A stretch of 64,000 bases of DNA from Fen-1359 sp963710355 (GCA_963710355.1 CAVPZU010000003.1:62001-126000), one strand, 5' to 3'; shown: positions 8,145 through 16,766, numbered from the stretch's first letter. Notes: a model not told the origin generated them from the letters alone. Numbers and translations are program-made.

Positions 8145-8953
8145 TTTTCTAAATATGGGTTTAGATATTTTTGAAGTTCGGTATGAGATAACACACATAT
8201 TCCTCTTGACTTACTCAACTTCTGCATTGTAGAAAGAATGAGTCGGACATTGATTTTCTCAATGTAATTTACATTTTCAATAATGTTTGAGAGAAAATCG
8301 TTAATCATCAATGGAACGCTAATTACGCTGATAATCGTATTAGTTCTTCCAACATTTTTCTTACTTCGAACTTCAAAATCTGGTTTTGAATTTTTGATAT
8401 GATATTTTACATCTTCATTCCATCCGAGTAAATCAATAAAGTGCAGGTATTCTAATAATCCGATTTCATCTTTTTTGAATTTGTCTTTAAAACCCTCTTT
8501 CAGTGCAAAATCAATTTTGGAAATATAATCTAAAATTCCTTGCGAAGGAGCATATCTTAGTTTGCCTTTTGTGATTTCTTGATGGTCGAGCAAAAAACAA
8601 AGACGATAAAACAGAACTAAAACTTTTTTGAAAGTGATTTGATTGATAATGGAAATTTTTATGAGATATTCCCAGACGATTTCAAAAGTATAGCCGTCCG
8701 TTTCGCTTTTGTCCCTGTTTCCTACATTAGGAAACATATCGTGAATATTCGGAATTGTTCTTTGAGTTTCTTTGCCTGGTTTATAGAAATATGATACTTT
8801 ACCATTCGGCAAAGTAGATATTAAATGTTTCTTTGGCTTTACAATAGTCCCGCTTCCAAATGCAATGGCTTCTTCAATTCTTTTTGCCCTTTTTAAAATA
8901 AAGTCGTCATTGCTTCTAAAGATTTTTGTTTTTATTATGTCATATTCAGGCAT
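8141..8953 (-). CDS. Uncharacterised protein, candidate restriction endonuclease
   Basis: 270 residues, mostly helical and lysine-rich, with no signal peptide or membrane segment. It is followed directly by the DNA methyltransferase with an ATGA overlap, the usual layout of a type II restriction-modification pair, which is the only reason for the endonuclease proposal. A segment KNSKPDFEVRSKKNVG around residues 190-205 contains a PD...E.(S)K-like spacing that could be a degenerate PD-(D/E)XK site. Base composition is richer in A+T than the flanking murQ and anmK. I do not recognise the family; a methylase accessory or specificity protein is an alternative. Confidence 0.5.
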   Translation of the reverse strand: MPEYDIIKTKIFRSNDDFILKRAKRIEEAIAFGSGTIVKPKKHLISTLPNGKVSYFYKPGKETQRTIPNIHDMFPNVGNRDKSETDGYTFEIVWEYLIKISIINQITFKKVLVLFYRLCFLLDHQEITKGKLRYAPSQGILDYISKIDFALKEGFKDKFKKDEIGLLEYLHFIDLLGWNEDVKYHIKNSKPDFEVRSKKNVGRTNTIISVISVPLMINDFLSNIIENVNYIEKINVRLILSTMQKLSKSRGICVLSHTELQKYLNPYLEK

Positions 8954-9199
8954 ATTACTTACTCTCGGTTTTTAGTGCCAAAATTATTGTTTCAAGGATA
9001 TTCATTTTTTGTCTAACTGCCTTAAAATAAACGACTTATACTACTCTGCGTGGTACGCTACGAAGCACGAGCCAGCCTTTTGCTGTTTTCAACACTGCAT
9101 TGTAAGCCAACAATGCCACGATGTAAAGCTGCAATGCCTCAATGCAATCTCACCTGCAAATTTACAGTGTTTTCTCTGCGGGTATTATTTTTCCTAAAA
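8954..9199. other. Gene-free junction between the restriction-modification pair and anmK
   Basis: Contains CGCTACGAAGCACGAG at 9056-9071, repeated exactly at 55861-55876, and a run of related CAATGC/GCATTG words between 9100 and 9160. No convincing gene. It marks the upstream edge of the inserted restriction-modification pair. Confidence 0.4.
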
Positions 9200-10312
9200 T
9201 TACTGACCGGTCGGCCCTGTGGCACTGGGGACATTGTTTGCGATACCTTTAATAGTTGCGAAAGCCAAAATAGCAAATGAAACCGCTTCTTTCGCATTGC
9301 AGCTTATACCAAAATCATCAGTGAGCCGAATTATAGTTCCGTTGAGATTTTGCTGCAATATCTTAATCAATTGTTTATTTCGCGCACCGCCGCCGCATAG
9401 TATTACTTCATCAGGCCTACAGGGAAAGAACCGCCGATATGCCTGACTGATACTGACAGCAGTGAAGGCGGTGGCAGTAGCCAGAATATCTTCGGGCGTC
9501 ATCGATTTTTTTATCGCTCTTTTGTAAAACGCATCACAATATTCTCTACCGAACTCCTCACGGCCGGTAGATTTTGGAGGCAATCGTCGGAAAAATGGGT
9601 GCCGCAGCATATCGCTGAGCATTGTTTTGTTGATTGTACCTTTCGCTGCAATTTTTCCATCCCGGTCAAAATTTTGCCTGCCGTTGCTTACAAGAAAGGC
9701 AATTCGGTCTATTATCATATTGCCCGGGCCGGTATCGAAGGCAATGATATCCTGCAACCGGCAGCCTGCCGGCAGGTAAGTTACATTGGCAATGCCGCCG
9801 ATATTCTGAACGGCACGATTTCGCCTTTTATCTTTAAATAAATAATAATCAGCAAAAGGCACCAAGGGAGCGCCTTCTCCGCCGGCTGCCATATCTGTCG
9901 GTCGAAAATCTGCCACTGTGGTAATGCCGGTATGATGAGCTATTATTGATGGTTCGCCAATCTGAAGGGTTGAGCGGATTATTCGTTTACCGAAACGCTT
10001 ACCTTTCGGGTTATGATAAATGGTTTGTCCATGCGAACCTGCCAGGTCAATCGTGCTTAAAGCTATACCGCTCTTTCTGCACAGTTTAATAACAGCCTTG
10101 GCGAAAACCTGGCCGAGTGCAAAATTCAATTGACTAATATCGGCGGCTCGGCACGACTTCTGCTCGCCAAGCCCAAGAATACTTTGACGCAGAGACGGCG
10201 GATAGGCAAACGTATCAAAGGCAAGCAATCTAACCTTATTATTCCTAATGTCGATAATAGCTGCGTCCACACCATCAGCGGATGTGCCGGACATCAAACC
10301 GACTATTCGCAT
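9200..10312 (-). CDS. anmK: Anhydro-N-acetylmuramic acid kinase
   Basis: Hydrolyses the 1,6-anhydro ring and phosphorylates 1,6-anhydro-MurNAc to MurNAc-6-phosphate, the substrate of MurQ. 370 residues, the usual size. Signatures: MRIVGLMSGTSADGVDAAI at the start (the phosphate-binding loop), GSHGQTIYHNP, LQIGEPSIIAHHTGI with TTVADFRPTDMAAGGEGAPL near residues 105-150, IGGIANVTYLPAG, FDTGPGNMIID and ILCGGGARNKQL. Second gene of the operon, 43 bp after the GH20 gene. It is now separated from murQ by about 1.9 kb of inserted DNA, so coupling to murQ may depend on transcription through the insert. Confidence 0.96.
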   Translation of the reverse strand: MRIVGLMSGTSADGVDAAIIDIRNNKVRLLAFDTFAYPPSLRQSILGLGEQKSCRAADISQLNFALGQVFAKAVIKLCRKSGIALSTIDLAGSHGQTIYHNPKGKRFGKRIIRSTLQIGEPSIIAHHTGITTVADFRPTDMAAGGEGAPLVPFADYYLFKDKRRNRAVQNIGGIANVTYLPAGCRLQDIIAFDTGPGNMIIDRIAFLVSNGRQNFDRDGKIAAKGTINKTMLSDMLRHPFFRRLPPKSTGREEFGREYCDAFYKRAIKKSMTPEDILATATAFTAVSISQAYRRFFPCRPDEVILCGGGARNKQLIKILQQNLNGTIIRLTDDFGISCNAKEAVSFAILAFATIKGIANNVPSATGPTGQ

Positions 10313-10355
10313 TTTGTCTTTCTTATAAAGCTGTCAGCCAGCTGATTTTTTGTTC

Positions 10356-12216
10356 TCATATTAACCTTTGCAACTCTTGCTGCGCCTGTTGAAATAACCG
10401 AAGATTATCTCTCAGACGCGAAACTTTATTGCGCAGCAACCAAAGCCGCTTAAAATCTTCCGCCATATCCTGCATTTGTTCGCTTATCTGCCGTAATTCT
10501 GAACTTTTTACATTTTTACCGGCCCGCAGGGATTTTGCCGCCAATGCCCGTCTTGCAGCCAAGCAATCCATTTGTGCTGCCAGCTTGAACTCCCGCAGTG
10601 TAAGTTGTTCAAAATGTTCCGCTGATTTTGGCATTTGCGGCCAGAGCTTAGTATCTGATAATTGAGCGAGTATCCGCTCTAATCCGGCTGTACTCATAGC
10701 ATCAATTGGGCTGCGCAGCGGCCTGTCGGCGTGCACAAGCGGCTCGATAAGGGCATGATACAGTAAAGACTCGTTAGGCGAAGCAGTGCCGCATGTAATG
10801 TAGGTACTGCCCAGTAAACGCAGCCCTTCAGCCATGCGGTCTGTATGTCGGCCAAAAGCGTGATAACAAAAATTCTCAGTGAATCTGGTGTCATCGACTG
10901 CTTTGCCATTCCATGCGTGGGCAGCTCCATGTGCAAAGCTGTGCAGGCTGACCCCCAGTAAATTACGATGTCCCTGGTCGCCCCAATCTGTATTAAGCAT
11001 ACCTTCAGCGTGGAATTTGCGGCCCTGAGCCGCAAAGCTCTTTACATTGGCCATTGAATTGGGCAGACGCGAACCATGTGTCAACCAACTGCTGGTACCC
11101 GGACAAACCATAAACGCCAGTCCGGCATCAGCAATTTCTCTGGTTCTGGGGATGTTTGCTCCATTCTGCTCATATTCCCAGTTAAGCAGGACTATATCCT
11201 TAGGTAATTTGCTCAGCAATTCGGGGTGTTTCAGCACTATATCCGTCCAGGCATTCATCCGCTTTCCATGTTTTTGGCATAAGCGATAAATTTTCAAAAG
11301 GAATTCGAGGTAAACCCTGCCTGTTCCGATACGAGCCGCTCGTTTTTTGCTGCGGCCTTTACCCAATTCCCATGTCTCGTCGCAACAGACATTAAAATCC
11401 TCTGCTTCAAACAGCGGGACAAATTCACTGTAAAGTTCAGTAATAAGCTTAATTGAGCCGGGTTCGATCGGACAAAGTGTTGTACCGCCGGGGAAATTCC
11501 GAAATCCGGGCATCTCACCGAGTCGGCGGTATTGTGGAAGCGCCAGGATTTTTTCCAGATGACCAAAGCTCGCCAGCGAACCTACAAGCTTGACATGGTG
11601 TATTCGACAATAATCCTGCAGAGAAACAATCTCATCCGGCGTAAAGGGACTAAAGCCTTTGCCAATGTCCGGATGCTGCTTAAAAGTAAAGACGTTTTCC
11701 ACATAAAGCTGCAGTTCATTTATCTTCCAGTGCGCAAGCCGCTTAACTAAATCCTTAAGCGTATCAAGTTTTGGTACTTTTCCCCGGGAACAGTCATGAT
11801 AGACGCCGCGTCTGCAAAAGTCGGGCTCATCTTCTATTCTGCACGCCGGTAACCTCATCCCATATATCACCACCAGCTCGCGTAATGTCTGCAAAGCATA
11901 GTCATGCACCGGCATCTGAGCTGGCGTAGATTTCAATACCGCCTGGAGTAATTATAAGACTGTAGGCCTGGCAGCTTGCTATGTTTTTATCCCTATATAT
12001 TCTTACTGCCGCCGGGCCGAACGCATTCCTGACTATACGGGCCTTCAGAAGATATTTCGACAGGTCATCGCGGAGCTGTTCCAATGGCACTATATCGGGG
12101 CTGCGGCAACTGGCGAGGATGGCATGGGCAGGCCAGCGAAAAAAACCCTTGTGAAAGGTTACCCTCCTTACAGGAATCAATAGTTTTTCAAACAGCTTTT
12201 CATCCTTGATAGCCAT
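10356..12216 (-). CDS. Glycoside hydrolase family 20-type beta-N-acetylhexosaminidase, frameshifted
   Basis: Two adjoining frames make one GH20 protein of about 620 residues. The N-terminal segment (from ATG 12216, MAIKDEKLFEKLLIPVRRV) is the small GH20b-like domain ending GIEIYASSDAGA; the catalytic part continues YALQTLRELVVIYG, RGVYHDCSRGKVPKLDTLKDLV, WKINELQLYVENVF, and the catalytic Asp-Glu pair in FNVCCDETWELG. One extra base near 11910 separates them. There is no signal peptide, so it is cytoplasmic, consistent with removing GlcNAc or related sugars from imported muropeptide fragments upstream of AnmK and MurQ (a NagZ-like role, inferred). The C-terminal 130 residues form a leucine/glutamine-rich helical tail. 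An alternative start is ATG 12252. Confidence 0.85.
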
Positions 12217-12499
12217 GCGGCTTAGTATAGCACAACCGATAACGTATGACAAACTGACCTTAAATGATTTTGAGCACGCGATTACCCGCGTCTTTTATTG
12301 ACAGTTCAAGTTCTAAATAGCGCGGTCTTTATATAATCAAAGCAGCGTATGTATTTTTGTCCTCCATGGGTCCATCTAATTCATAAATAATTAGAAATAG
12401 GCTTCACATCCAAATGTCTATTACAGGACACATAATTGCACACTGCTTTTTGAAGAACTTTTTGACGAACTCTTTTTGAAATTGATGCCCAAAATAGAA

Positions 12500-12586
12500 C
12501 GGAGAGGCCGGGATTCGAACCCGGGGTACGGCAAGCCGCACACACGCTTTCCAAGCGTGCTCCTTCAGCCACTCGGACACCTCTCC
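12500..12586 (-). tRNA. tRNA-Ser(GGA)
   Basis: Minus-strand cloverleaf with acceptor GGAGAGG/CCTCTCC, D arm, anticodon stem CACGC/GCGTG around loop TTGGAAA (anticodon GGA), a long variable arm (class II, as for Ser) and T arm CCGGGTTCGAATCCCGG. G73 discriminator at 12500; CCA is not encoded. About 87 nt. Confidence 0.97.
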
Positions 12587-12754
12587 AATTATATTACCAG
12601 TCCCGATATATCAGGACACAATCGGTAACCAGGACTTACAAAAGTGCATACAATATAATAAATCAAATATAAAAAATCAAAATGTAAAAATACGAATAAA
12701 AACTCAAAACAATTAGATATAACAGCAAATCACTAATGCACTTCCGTATATGCT

Positions 12755-13240
12755 TTATTGAAATGTTTGCTTGTTTTCATGCCTTCTCTTTTGGAAGAAT
12801 TGCTCAAGCAGGTCGCTGCACTCATCGGCCAACACGCCGCTGATAACTTCTACTCTATGATTAAGTCGGCTATCCGTCACGATATTATACAGGCTTTTTA
12901 CGGCTCCGGTTTTCGGGTCGTCGCAGCCATAGACTAATCTGTCAATCCTTGCCAGCACTAATGCCCCTGCGCACATCGGACAGGGTTCTAATGTCACATA
13001 CATCGTGCAGCCTTCCAATCGCCAGCTCTCTAATGCCGCTGCCGCCTGCGTAAGTGCTATTATTTCAGCGTGGGCCGTCGGGTCCTGAAGTTGTTCTCTC
13101 TGGTTATACGCCTTGCCGATTATCTGGCCGTTATGAACAATCACCGCCCCTATCGGCACATCGCCATTTTCCTGTGCAATCCCCCCCTGCTCAATCGCAA
13201 GCTTCATAAACTGTTCGTCTTCTTTAGTAATGTTTATCAT
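12755..13240 (-). CDS. tadA: tRNA-specific adenosine deaminase
   Basis: Deaminates A34 to inosine in tRNA-Arg(ACG). 161 residues with the zinc cytidine-deaminase fold: HAEI near residue 57 (His ligand and catalytic Glu) and LEPCPMCAGA near residues 86-95 (two Cys ligands). Further family marks are NGDVPIGAVIV, LVYGCDDPKTGAVKSLYNI and the final EFFQKRR-like helix (LLEQFFQKRRHE). Preceded by a minor gap from tRNA-Ser; own transcription unit. Confidence 0.95.
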   Translation of the reverse strand: MINITKEDEQFMKLAIEQGGIAQENGDVPIGAVIVHNGQIIGKAYNQREQLQDPTAHAEIIALTQAAAALESWRLEGCTMYVTLEPCPMCAGALVLARIDRLVYGCDDPKTGAVKSLYNIVTDSRLNHRVEVISGVLADECSDLLEQFFQKRRHENKQTFQ

Positions 13241-13279
13241 CTACTTATCTATGTTGTATTAAACATAGTCTCTTTGCGG

Positions 13280-14050
13280 TTATATCATGCCTCTTAATAA
13301 ATCTTTAAACAAGTCTGCCCAAGTTAACCAGCCCATATTTGCTGAAACCTGTTTTATATCTTTTGCCGGTATATCTTTTAATATCTCTCTCAGTGGTTTA
13401 AGACTATTGTTTCTGCCATATTTGTAGTAGCTAAAAAGCCATGCACTTTTCCATTTATCATGAAATCCTTTTGCTGGTGCAAGTGCTTCTTTTTTACTTT
13501 TTCTACACATTAGCTTATCACGCGGAGCAATATCTAAAAAAATGAAATAAAAATCGTAGCATTCTTCATTCAAGGGATTATCCAAACCTATACGTAGTTT
13601 TCGTGCAATTTGGTCATGCTCATGCTTCAGCGTCTTCACACTTACAGCGCTATAAAGTTTTGCCTCGAAAAACACTAAAGCTTTTGGCAATTCAATACTT
13701 GCATCTACTTCTGTTGATTCGTTGGTTATAGAGCCAGTATACTGTTTTCCTATCTCTATTTTAATTTCATCATCGTGTAAATTTTTACCCGAAAAAGGAC
13801 ATTTGATTTTTGCTTGAGCATTCCCATAAGAATCTTCCCATATTTCGTTAAGTACTCCCATCCTTTTATTTGATGGAAGATTTCTTAATATATCAAAGCA
13901 AGACCACGTTAAGGCATCTTCGCTGTTGGAGTTAAAACTATTCTTTTTTTTATGGAGCATTCCTTCATAAGTTTGTTTAAGAAATTTTTCAAGAGCTTTT
14001 TCTCTTCCATGTAAAACAACGTGGTTTCTAAGATAATCTTTATATTGCAT
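13280..14050 (-). CDS. Hypothetical protein with PD-(D/E)XK nuclease-like motif
   Basis: 256 residues from ATG 14050 (MQYKDYLRNHVVLHGREKALEKF). A longer frame upstream runs through repeats and the attachment site and is discounted. The centre holds STEVDASIELPKALVFFEAKL near residues 125-145, an acidic residue followed by E-x-K after a hydrophobic strand, the pattern of PD-(D/E)XK nucleases; a basic, tryptophan-rich second half follows (GFHDKWKSAWLFSYYKYGRNN). It sits just outside attL of the integrative element. It may be a defence or repair nuclease; the family is not recognised. Confidence 0.6.
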   Translation of the reverse strand: MQYKDYLRNHVVLHGREKALEKFLKQTYEGMLHKKKNSFNSNSEDALTWSCFDILRNLPSNKRMGVLNEIWEDSYGNAQAKIKCPFSGKNLHDDEIKIEIGKQYTGSITNESTEVDASIELPKALVFFEAKLYSAVSVKTLKHEHDQIARKLRIGLDNPLNEECYDFYFIFLDIAPRDKLMCRKSKKEALAPAKGFHDKWKSAWLFSYYKYGRNNSLKPLREILKDIPAKDIKQVSANMGWLTWADLFKDLLRGMI

Positions 14051-14158
14051 GTTAAATCTATCCTTAATTTTTGATATAAATGATTTCGTCGCACAGCGAC
14101 TCCGCAATTTTGCATTTTGCACTTTAACTTTTGAAAAGGAACAGTTGAACAGTAGACC

Positions 14159-14212
14159 GCATTTGAGCATTTCCGTCTTTTCCACTGCTCGACTGTTCAC
14201 CTGCTCAAATGC
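14159..14212. repeat. 11-bp inverted repeat next to attL
   Basis: GCATTTGAGCA at 14159-14169 and its exact complement TGCTCAAATGC at 14202-14212. The interval also carries related words (GAACAGT, ACTGTTC). Outside the element, between the nuclease-like gene and the terminator. Confidence 0.5.
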
Positions 14213-14215
14213 TCT

Positions 14216-14243
14216 ATTTTTTCCGACTATAGTCGGAAAAAAT
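14216..14243. terminator. Displaced tRNA-Glu terminator (perfect palindrome)
   Basis: A perfect 28-bp palindrome: six Ts, CCGACTATAGTCGG and six As, bounded by A and T. It abuts the attL copy of the tRNA-Glu 3' end in exactly the position and orientation of a tRNA terminator. The intact tRNA-Glu lies 9.6 kb away at attR, so insertion has separated the gene from its terminator. Confidence 0.75.
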
Positions 14244-14267
14244 ACCCCCAAGGGGAGTCGAACCCCT
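14239..14267. other. attL of the integrative element (29-bp core)
   Basis: Identical over 29 bp to 23817-23845 (starts AAAATACCCCCAAGGGG, ends GAACCCCT). In the attR copy this is the T-arm/acceptor 3' end of tRNA-Glu; here only that fragment is present. Confidence 0.9.
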
Positions 14268-14463
14268 TAAGGAAAATCACGAAACCATTGTAAATAAAGA
14301 ACTTATAGAAAACAAAAACCCTGTCTTGTCCACCAGCTTGGACAATTTGTTGCAAATATACCCTGAACTTGACGCGATTGTCAAGGTCTGGCCGAAACTG
14401 CCGGAACATATCAAAGCGGCAATCAGGGCGTTAATCCAAACTAACAAAACGGAGAAAAAGTAA
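14268..14463 (+). other. Detached C-terminal tail of the integrase (64 codons)
   Basis: Starting from the attL core in the frame used by the integrase at attR, the sequence stays open for 64 codons (KENHETIVNKEL... ending ...ALIQTNKTEKK) to TAA 14461, which touches the ATG of the next gene. It includes LPEHIKAAIRALI after a tryptophan (VWPKLP), a helix-like end. In the integrated state it has no start codon of its own; in the excised circle it would be the integrase C-terminus, giving a protein of 511 rather than 450 residues. Confidence 0.7.
14322..14344 (+). repeat. Arm-type 23-bp direct repeat (right copy in the circle)
   Basis: TGTCTTGTCCACCAGCTTGG followed by ACA; an exact copy lies at 23705-23727. 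In the circular form the two copies flank the 29-bp core in the same orientation, about 54 bp to one side and 89 bp to the other. Each copy contains TGTCCA...TGGACA dyad symmetry. Candidate integrase arm-binding sites; both copies are also read in the same protein frame (VLSTSLD). Confidence 0.5.
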
Positions 14464-15135
14464 ATGGCAAAAGAAACGACCAAAAAGAAAGAGACCGCGT
14501 CTAAGACAGAGAGCTTGGTAAAAAGGGAATACACCGAAGAAGAAAAAGCGAGTATTGCCAAGTATCAAGAGTTGGCCAAAAGAAAACCTGTAAAGTTCAA
14601 AGAGGTTAAAGGAGAGCCAGGCAAAATAAATGTAGATTTTGAATACCCTGATGATAACCAGTTACGCCGAGTTAAGCTATCTGAGGCATTCGGAACGGCA
14701 GACACTGACCTGCAAGGTCATTTACTTGAACAAATAGCTGAGACGTTCAAGGGAACTGTATCGAGCGATGGTCAGGACAATAAAGCGATTGTAACAGCAA
14801 CCAATAGAGGTATGGCGATATTAAACGGAATACGGCCACAAGATGAGATTGAAGGTATGCTGGCCGTCCAAATGATAGGCGTTCACAACATGGCGATGGC
14901 AACCTTAGGACGGGCAATGCTTAAAGACCAGACTTTTGTAGGAAAACAGGTTAATGCAGACCTGGCCACCAAGATGTTGAGGACTTTTGTTGCGCAAATG
15001 GAAGCATTGAAGAAGTATCGAACAGGCGGCCAGCAAAAGATGATTGTTGAGCATGTCAACGTCAATGAAGGCGGCCAGGCTATTGTAGGAACAGTAAATC
15101 AAGGGGGTGGAAAAAATGAAAAGAGTTGTGAATGA
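14464..15135 (+). CDS. Phage-like hypothetical protein
   Basis: 223 residues with a very basic, lysine/threonine-rich start (MAKETTKKKETASKTE), then a mixed domain with DFEYPDDNQLRRVKLSEAFG, a helical stretch ending LGRAMLKDQTFVGKQVNADLATKMLRTFVAQMEALKKYR, and a tail GQQKMIVEHVNVNEGGQAIVG. The tail resembles those of small phage-associated proteins that precede HGG-type genes in bacterial elements. Start codon directly follows the stop of the integrase tail frame (TAAATG), so in the circle it would be coupled to the integrase. No function assigned. Confidence 0.75.
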   Translation: MAKETTKKKETASKTESLVKREYTEEEKASIAKYQELAKRKPVKFKEVKGEPGKINVDFEYPDDNQLRRVKLSEAFGTADTDLQGHLLEQIAETFKGTVSSDGQDNKAIVTATNRGMAILNGIRPQDEIEGMLAVQMIGVHNMAMATLGRAMLKDQTFVGKQVNADLATKMLRTFVAQMEALKKYRTGGQQKMIVEHVNVNEGGQAIVGTVNQGGGKNEKSCE

Positions 15136-15472
15136 ACCCCACGCAAACAGGGAAAAAACGCCTGTTTTGTTAAAAAACGGCAATCCTCAGGACAATTCTA
15201 TGAATGCTCCCCGATGTGGAGCTAAGACAAGGAGAGCAACGCATTGCAGAGCACCAGCTATGGCAAACGGCAGATGCAGGATGCACGGAGGTAAAAGCAC
15301 AGGGCCTCGCACTACTGACGGTCTTGAGAGGTCGAGAAAGGCGAATTGGAAACATGGGCGCTATTCAGCCGAATCATTAGCGGAACGTCGATACATAAGC
15401 TGGCTTTTGCGTGAGAGCCGTGAAACGATTGAGCAGGTGGAGAAAAATGCTGAAAGTAAAATTGTATTTTAA
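15116..15472 (+). CDS. Small phage-associated protein with HGGKSTGPRT motif
   Basis: 118 residues from ATG 15116, chosen because AAGGGGG lies 8 nt upstream; a GTG at 15107 is possible. It has four Cys/His residues (CGAKTRRATHCRAPAMANGRC then RMHGG), a likely small zinc site, followed by GKSTGPRTTDGLERSRKANWKHGRYS, a motif common in phage and prophage genes next to terminase or primase genes. Overlaps the previous gene by 20 bp. Function unknown. Confidence 0.75.
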   Translation: MKRVVNEPHANREKTPVLLKNGNPQDNSMNAPRCGAKTRRATHCRAPAMANGRCRMHGGKSTGPRTTDGLERSRKANWKHGRYSAESLAERRYISWLLRESRETIEQVEKNAESKIVF

Positions 15473-15539
15473 GCGGTTTGTAAGGTCGATTTTCAAAAAG
15501 CGACTGTGGCCCAGACCGAGCCGAGTTCGTCGATTCTAA
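15447..15539 (+). CDS. Possible 30-residue basic protein
   Basis: ATG 15447 overlapping the end of the previous gene, with GTGGAG upstream; product MLKVKLYFKRFVRSIFKKRL then WPRPSRVRRF. Strongly basic. Only the overlap and ribosome site argue for it. Confidence 0.3.
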   Translation: MLKVKLYFKRFVRSIFKKRLWPRPSRVRRF

Positions 15540-15841
15540 AGCCCAAAACCCTATCTGGCAGCGGTTCTACAAGATTCTATAGACCGCCTTAACTGCGTCT
15601 ATTTCTCAGCATCACCGCACCCAAGCCGAGTAGCAAGAGCGTGGCGGGGTCGATTTGGCCAGATAGGATACGCCTTAAAGGCAGATAGGCAGGTAGAAGA
15701 ACTTCGGGAGAAAATCAAGCGGTGGACGTATAAGGGCAGGCCAACACGGAAAGCAAGGAGACTGTATTTGCTTGAAAAGAAGATGGAGCAGGCAACACCT
15801 TTGGATATAAATGAAATACTAAAAATGTAGCTTTAAACCGG
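15540..15841. pseudogene. Remnants: PEP-CTERM tail (minus) and short basic frame (plus)
   Basis: On the minus strand 15660-15589 reads GQIDPATLLLLGLGAVMLRN then RRS and a stop, a PEP-CTERM-type sorting tail with no gene in front of it. On the plus strand an open frame ending at TAG 15828 reads ADRQVEELREKIKRWTYKG and ends LDINEILKM; it has no clear start. This is probably the junction between the element core and the host-like middle block. Confidence 0.4.
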
Positions 15842-16573
15842 CTACTGGATTCCCCTGACATCCTTTATAGCCTGGTCCGCCGCCTGACGTATTTCCTTGT
15901 TGTCATCGTTCACCCGAACCTCTTCCAGTATCGGTATGACCTGTGGATTTTTCGACTTGCCCAAAGCCCGTACAACCTCCCTGCGCAAATCCGGGTCGGT
16001 ATCCTTCGTCGCAATACTTTTCAGGTTTTCTCTCACCGCTTCATCAAAAGTCAGGCCAGCCATATCAACGATGGCTTTTATCCTCTCAGCTTTGTCCGCG
16101 GACTGAACCTGCTTTATAAGTTCAGCCTTTTTATTTCGCGCATATTCAAGAAAATGCTCATCTACCAACGCGGGAGCGTTATTATCCTGTACTGGTGCAG
16201 GTGCCGGAGCGGTATAGACAACCGCCGGCTGTTGCACAACAACAGGTGCTGCTACTACCGGGGGCGGGTAATACGGTTCAACATAAACCACGCCCGGGTA
16301 ATAATATGGGTAATAAGGGTAATAATAGGGATAGTATCCTGGCCAGTCATAATATCCAAAGCCTATGCCGATGCGAACACCGGAATGGTAATAGCGGCCA
16401 GCACCGGAATGGGAATAGTGGCCAGCATCGGAATGGGAATAGTGGCCAGCATCGGAATGGGAATAGTGGCCAGCACCGGAATGGGAGTAGGGGTCAGCCA
16501 ATACTGCTGCAGGCATTGCAATGGTTATTGCTGCTGCCATTATTAACAATGTTGCAATTTTAACCGTTTTCAT
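15842..16573 (-). CDS. Secreted HEAT-repeat protein with HYSHSDAG tandem repeats
   Basis: 243 residues. Signal peptide at 1-26 (MKTVKIATLLIMAAAITIAM...VLA). Residues 27-70 are five to six copies of an 8-residue histidine-rich unit (GHYSHSDA/GHYSHSGA), then a tyrosine/proline-rich stretch (YYPYYYPYYPYYYP) and a PAPAPV linker. The last 100 residues are HEAT-like: DPDLRREVVRALGKSKNPQVIPILEEV and DDNKEIRQAADQAIKDVRG. Start has AGAGGTG upstream. Histidine repeats suggest metal binding and the Tyr/Pro region a flexible surface spacer; both are inference. It lies inside the integrative element but resembles host envelope genes. Confidence 0.8.
   Translation of the reverse strand: MKTVKIATLLIMAAAITIAMPAAVLADPYSHSGAGHYSHSDAGHYSHSDAGHYSHSGAGRYYHSGVRIGIGFGYYDWPGYYPYYYPYYPYYYPGVVYVEPYYPPPVVAAPVVVQQPAVVYTAPAPAPVQDNNAPALVDEHFLEYARNKKAELIKQVQSADKAERIKAIVDMAGLTFDEAVRENLKSIATKDTDPDLRREVVRALGKSKNPQVIPILEEVRVNDDNKEIRQAADQAIKDVRGIQ
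16381..16498. repeat. 24-bp tandem repeat within the HEAT-repeat gene
   Basis: About five units of the type CCAGCATCGGAATGGGAATA plus GTGG; three inner units are nearly identical. Encodes the HYSHSDAG repeats; prone to copy-number change. Confidence 0.8.
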
Positions 16574-16766
16574 ATTTACACCTCTTTATACCTCCGGTAC
16601 TTATTATAAGGAAAAACTTGTTTCTGAAAAAGCTTTAAATAATTGTTTCCTGTAGTTAAAGACGCTTAACAGGCATTTATTACTTCATAAAAAGCTTCAA
16701 ATTAGGATTACTCATATTAAAGGCTTGGCTGCGCAACCAAGCCTTACAATTCAACTACAATAAATA

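Noticed and set aside
13280..14251. A 323-residue version of the nuclease-like protein starting at 14251
   Set aside because: The extra N-terminus is read through the terminator palindrome, an inverted repeat and the attachment site; ATG 14050 is the sensible start.
16381..16498. Regular 24-bp repeats that could be mistaken for a CRISPR array
   Set aside because: The units are contiguous, without spacers, and encode the HYSHSDAG protein repeat; no cas genes in the window.
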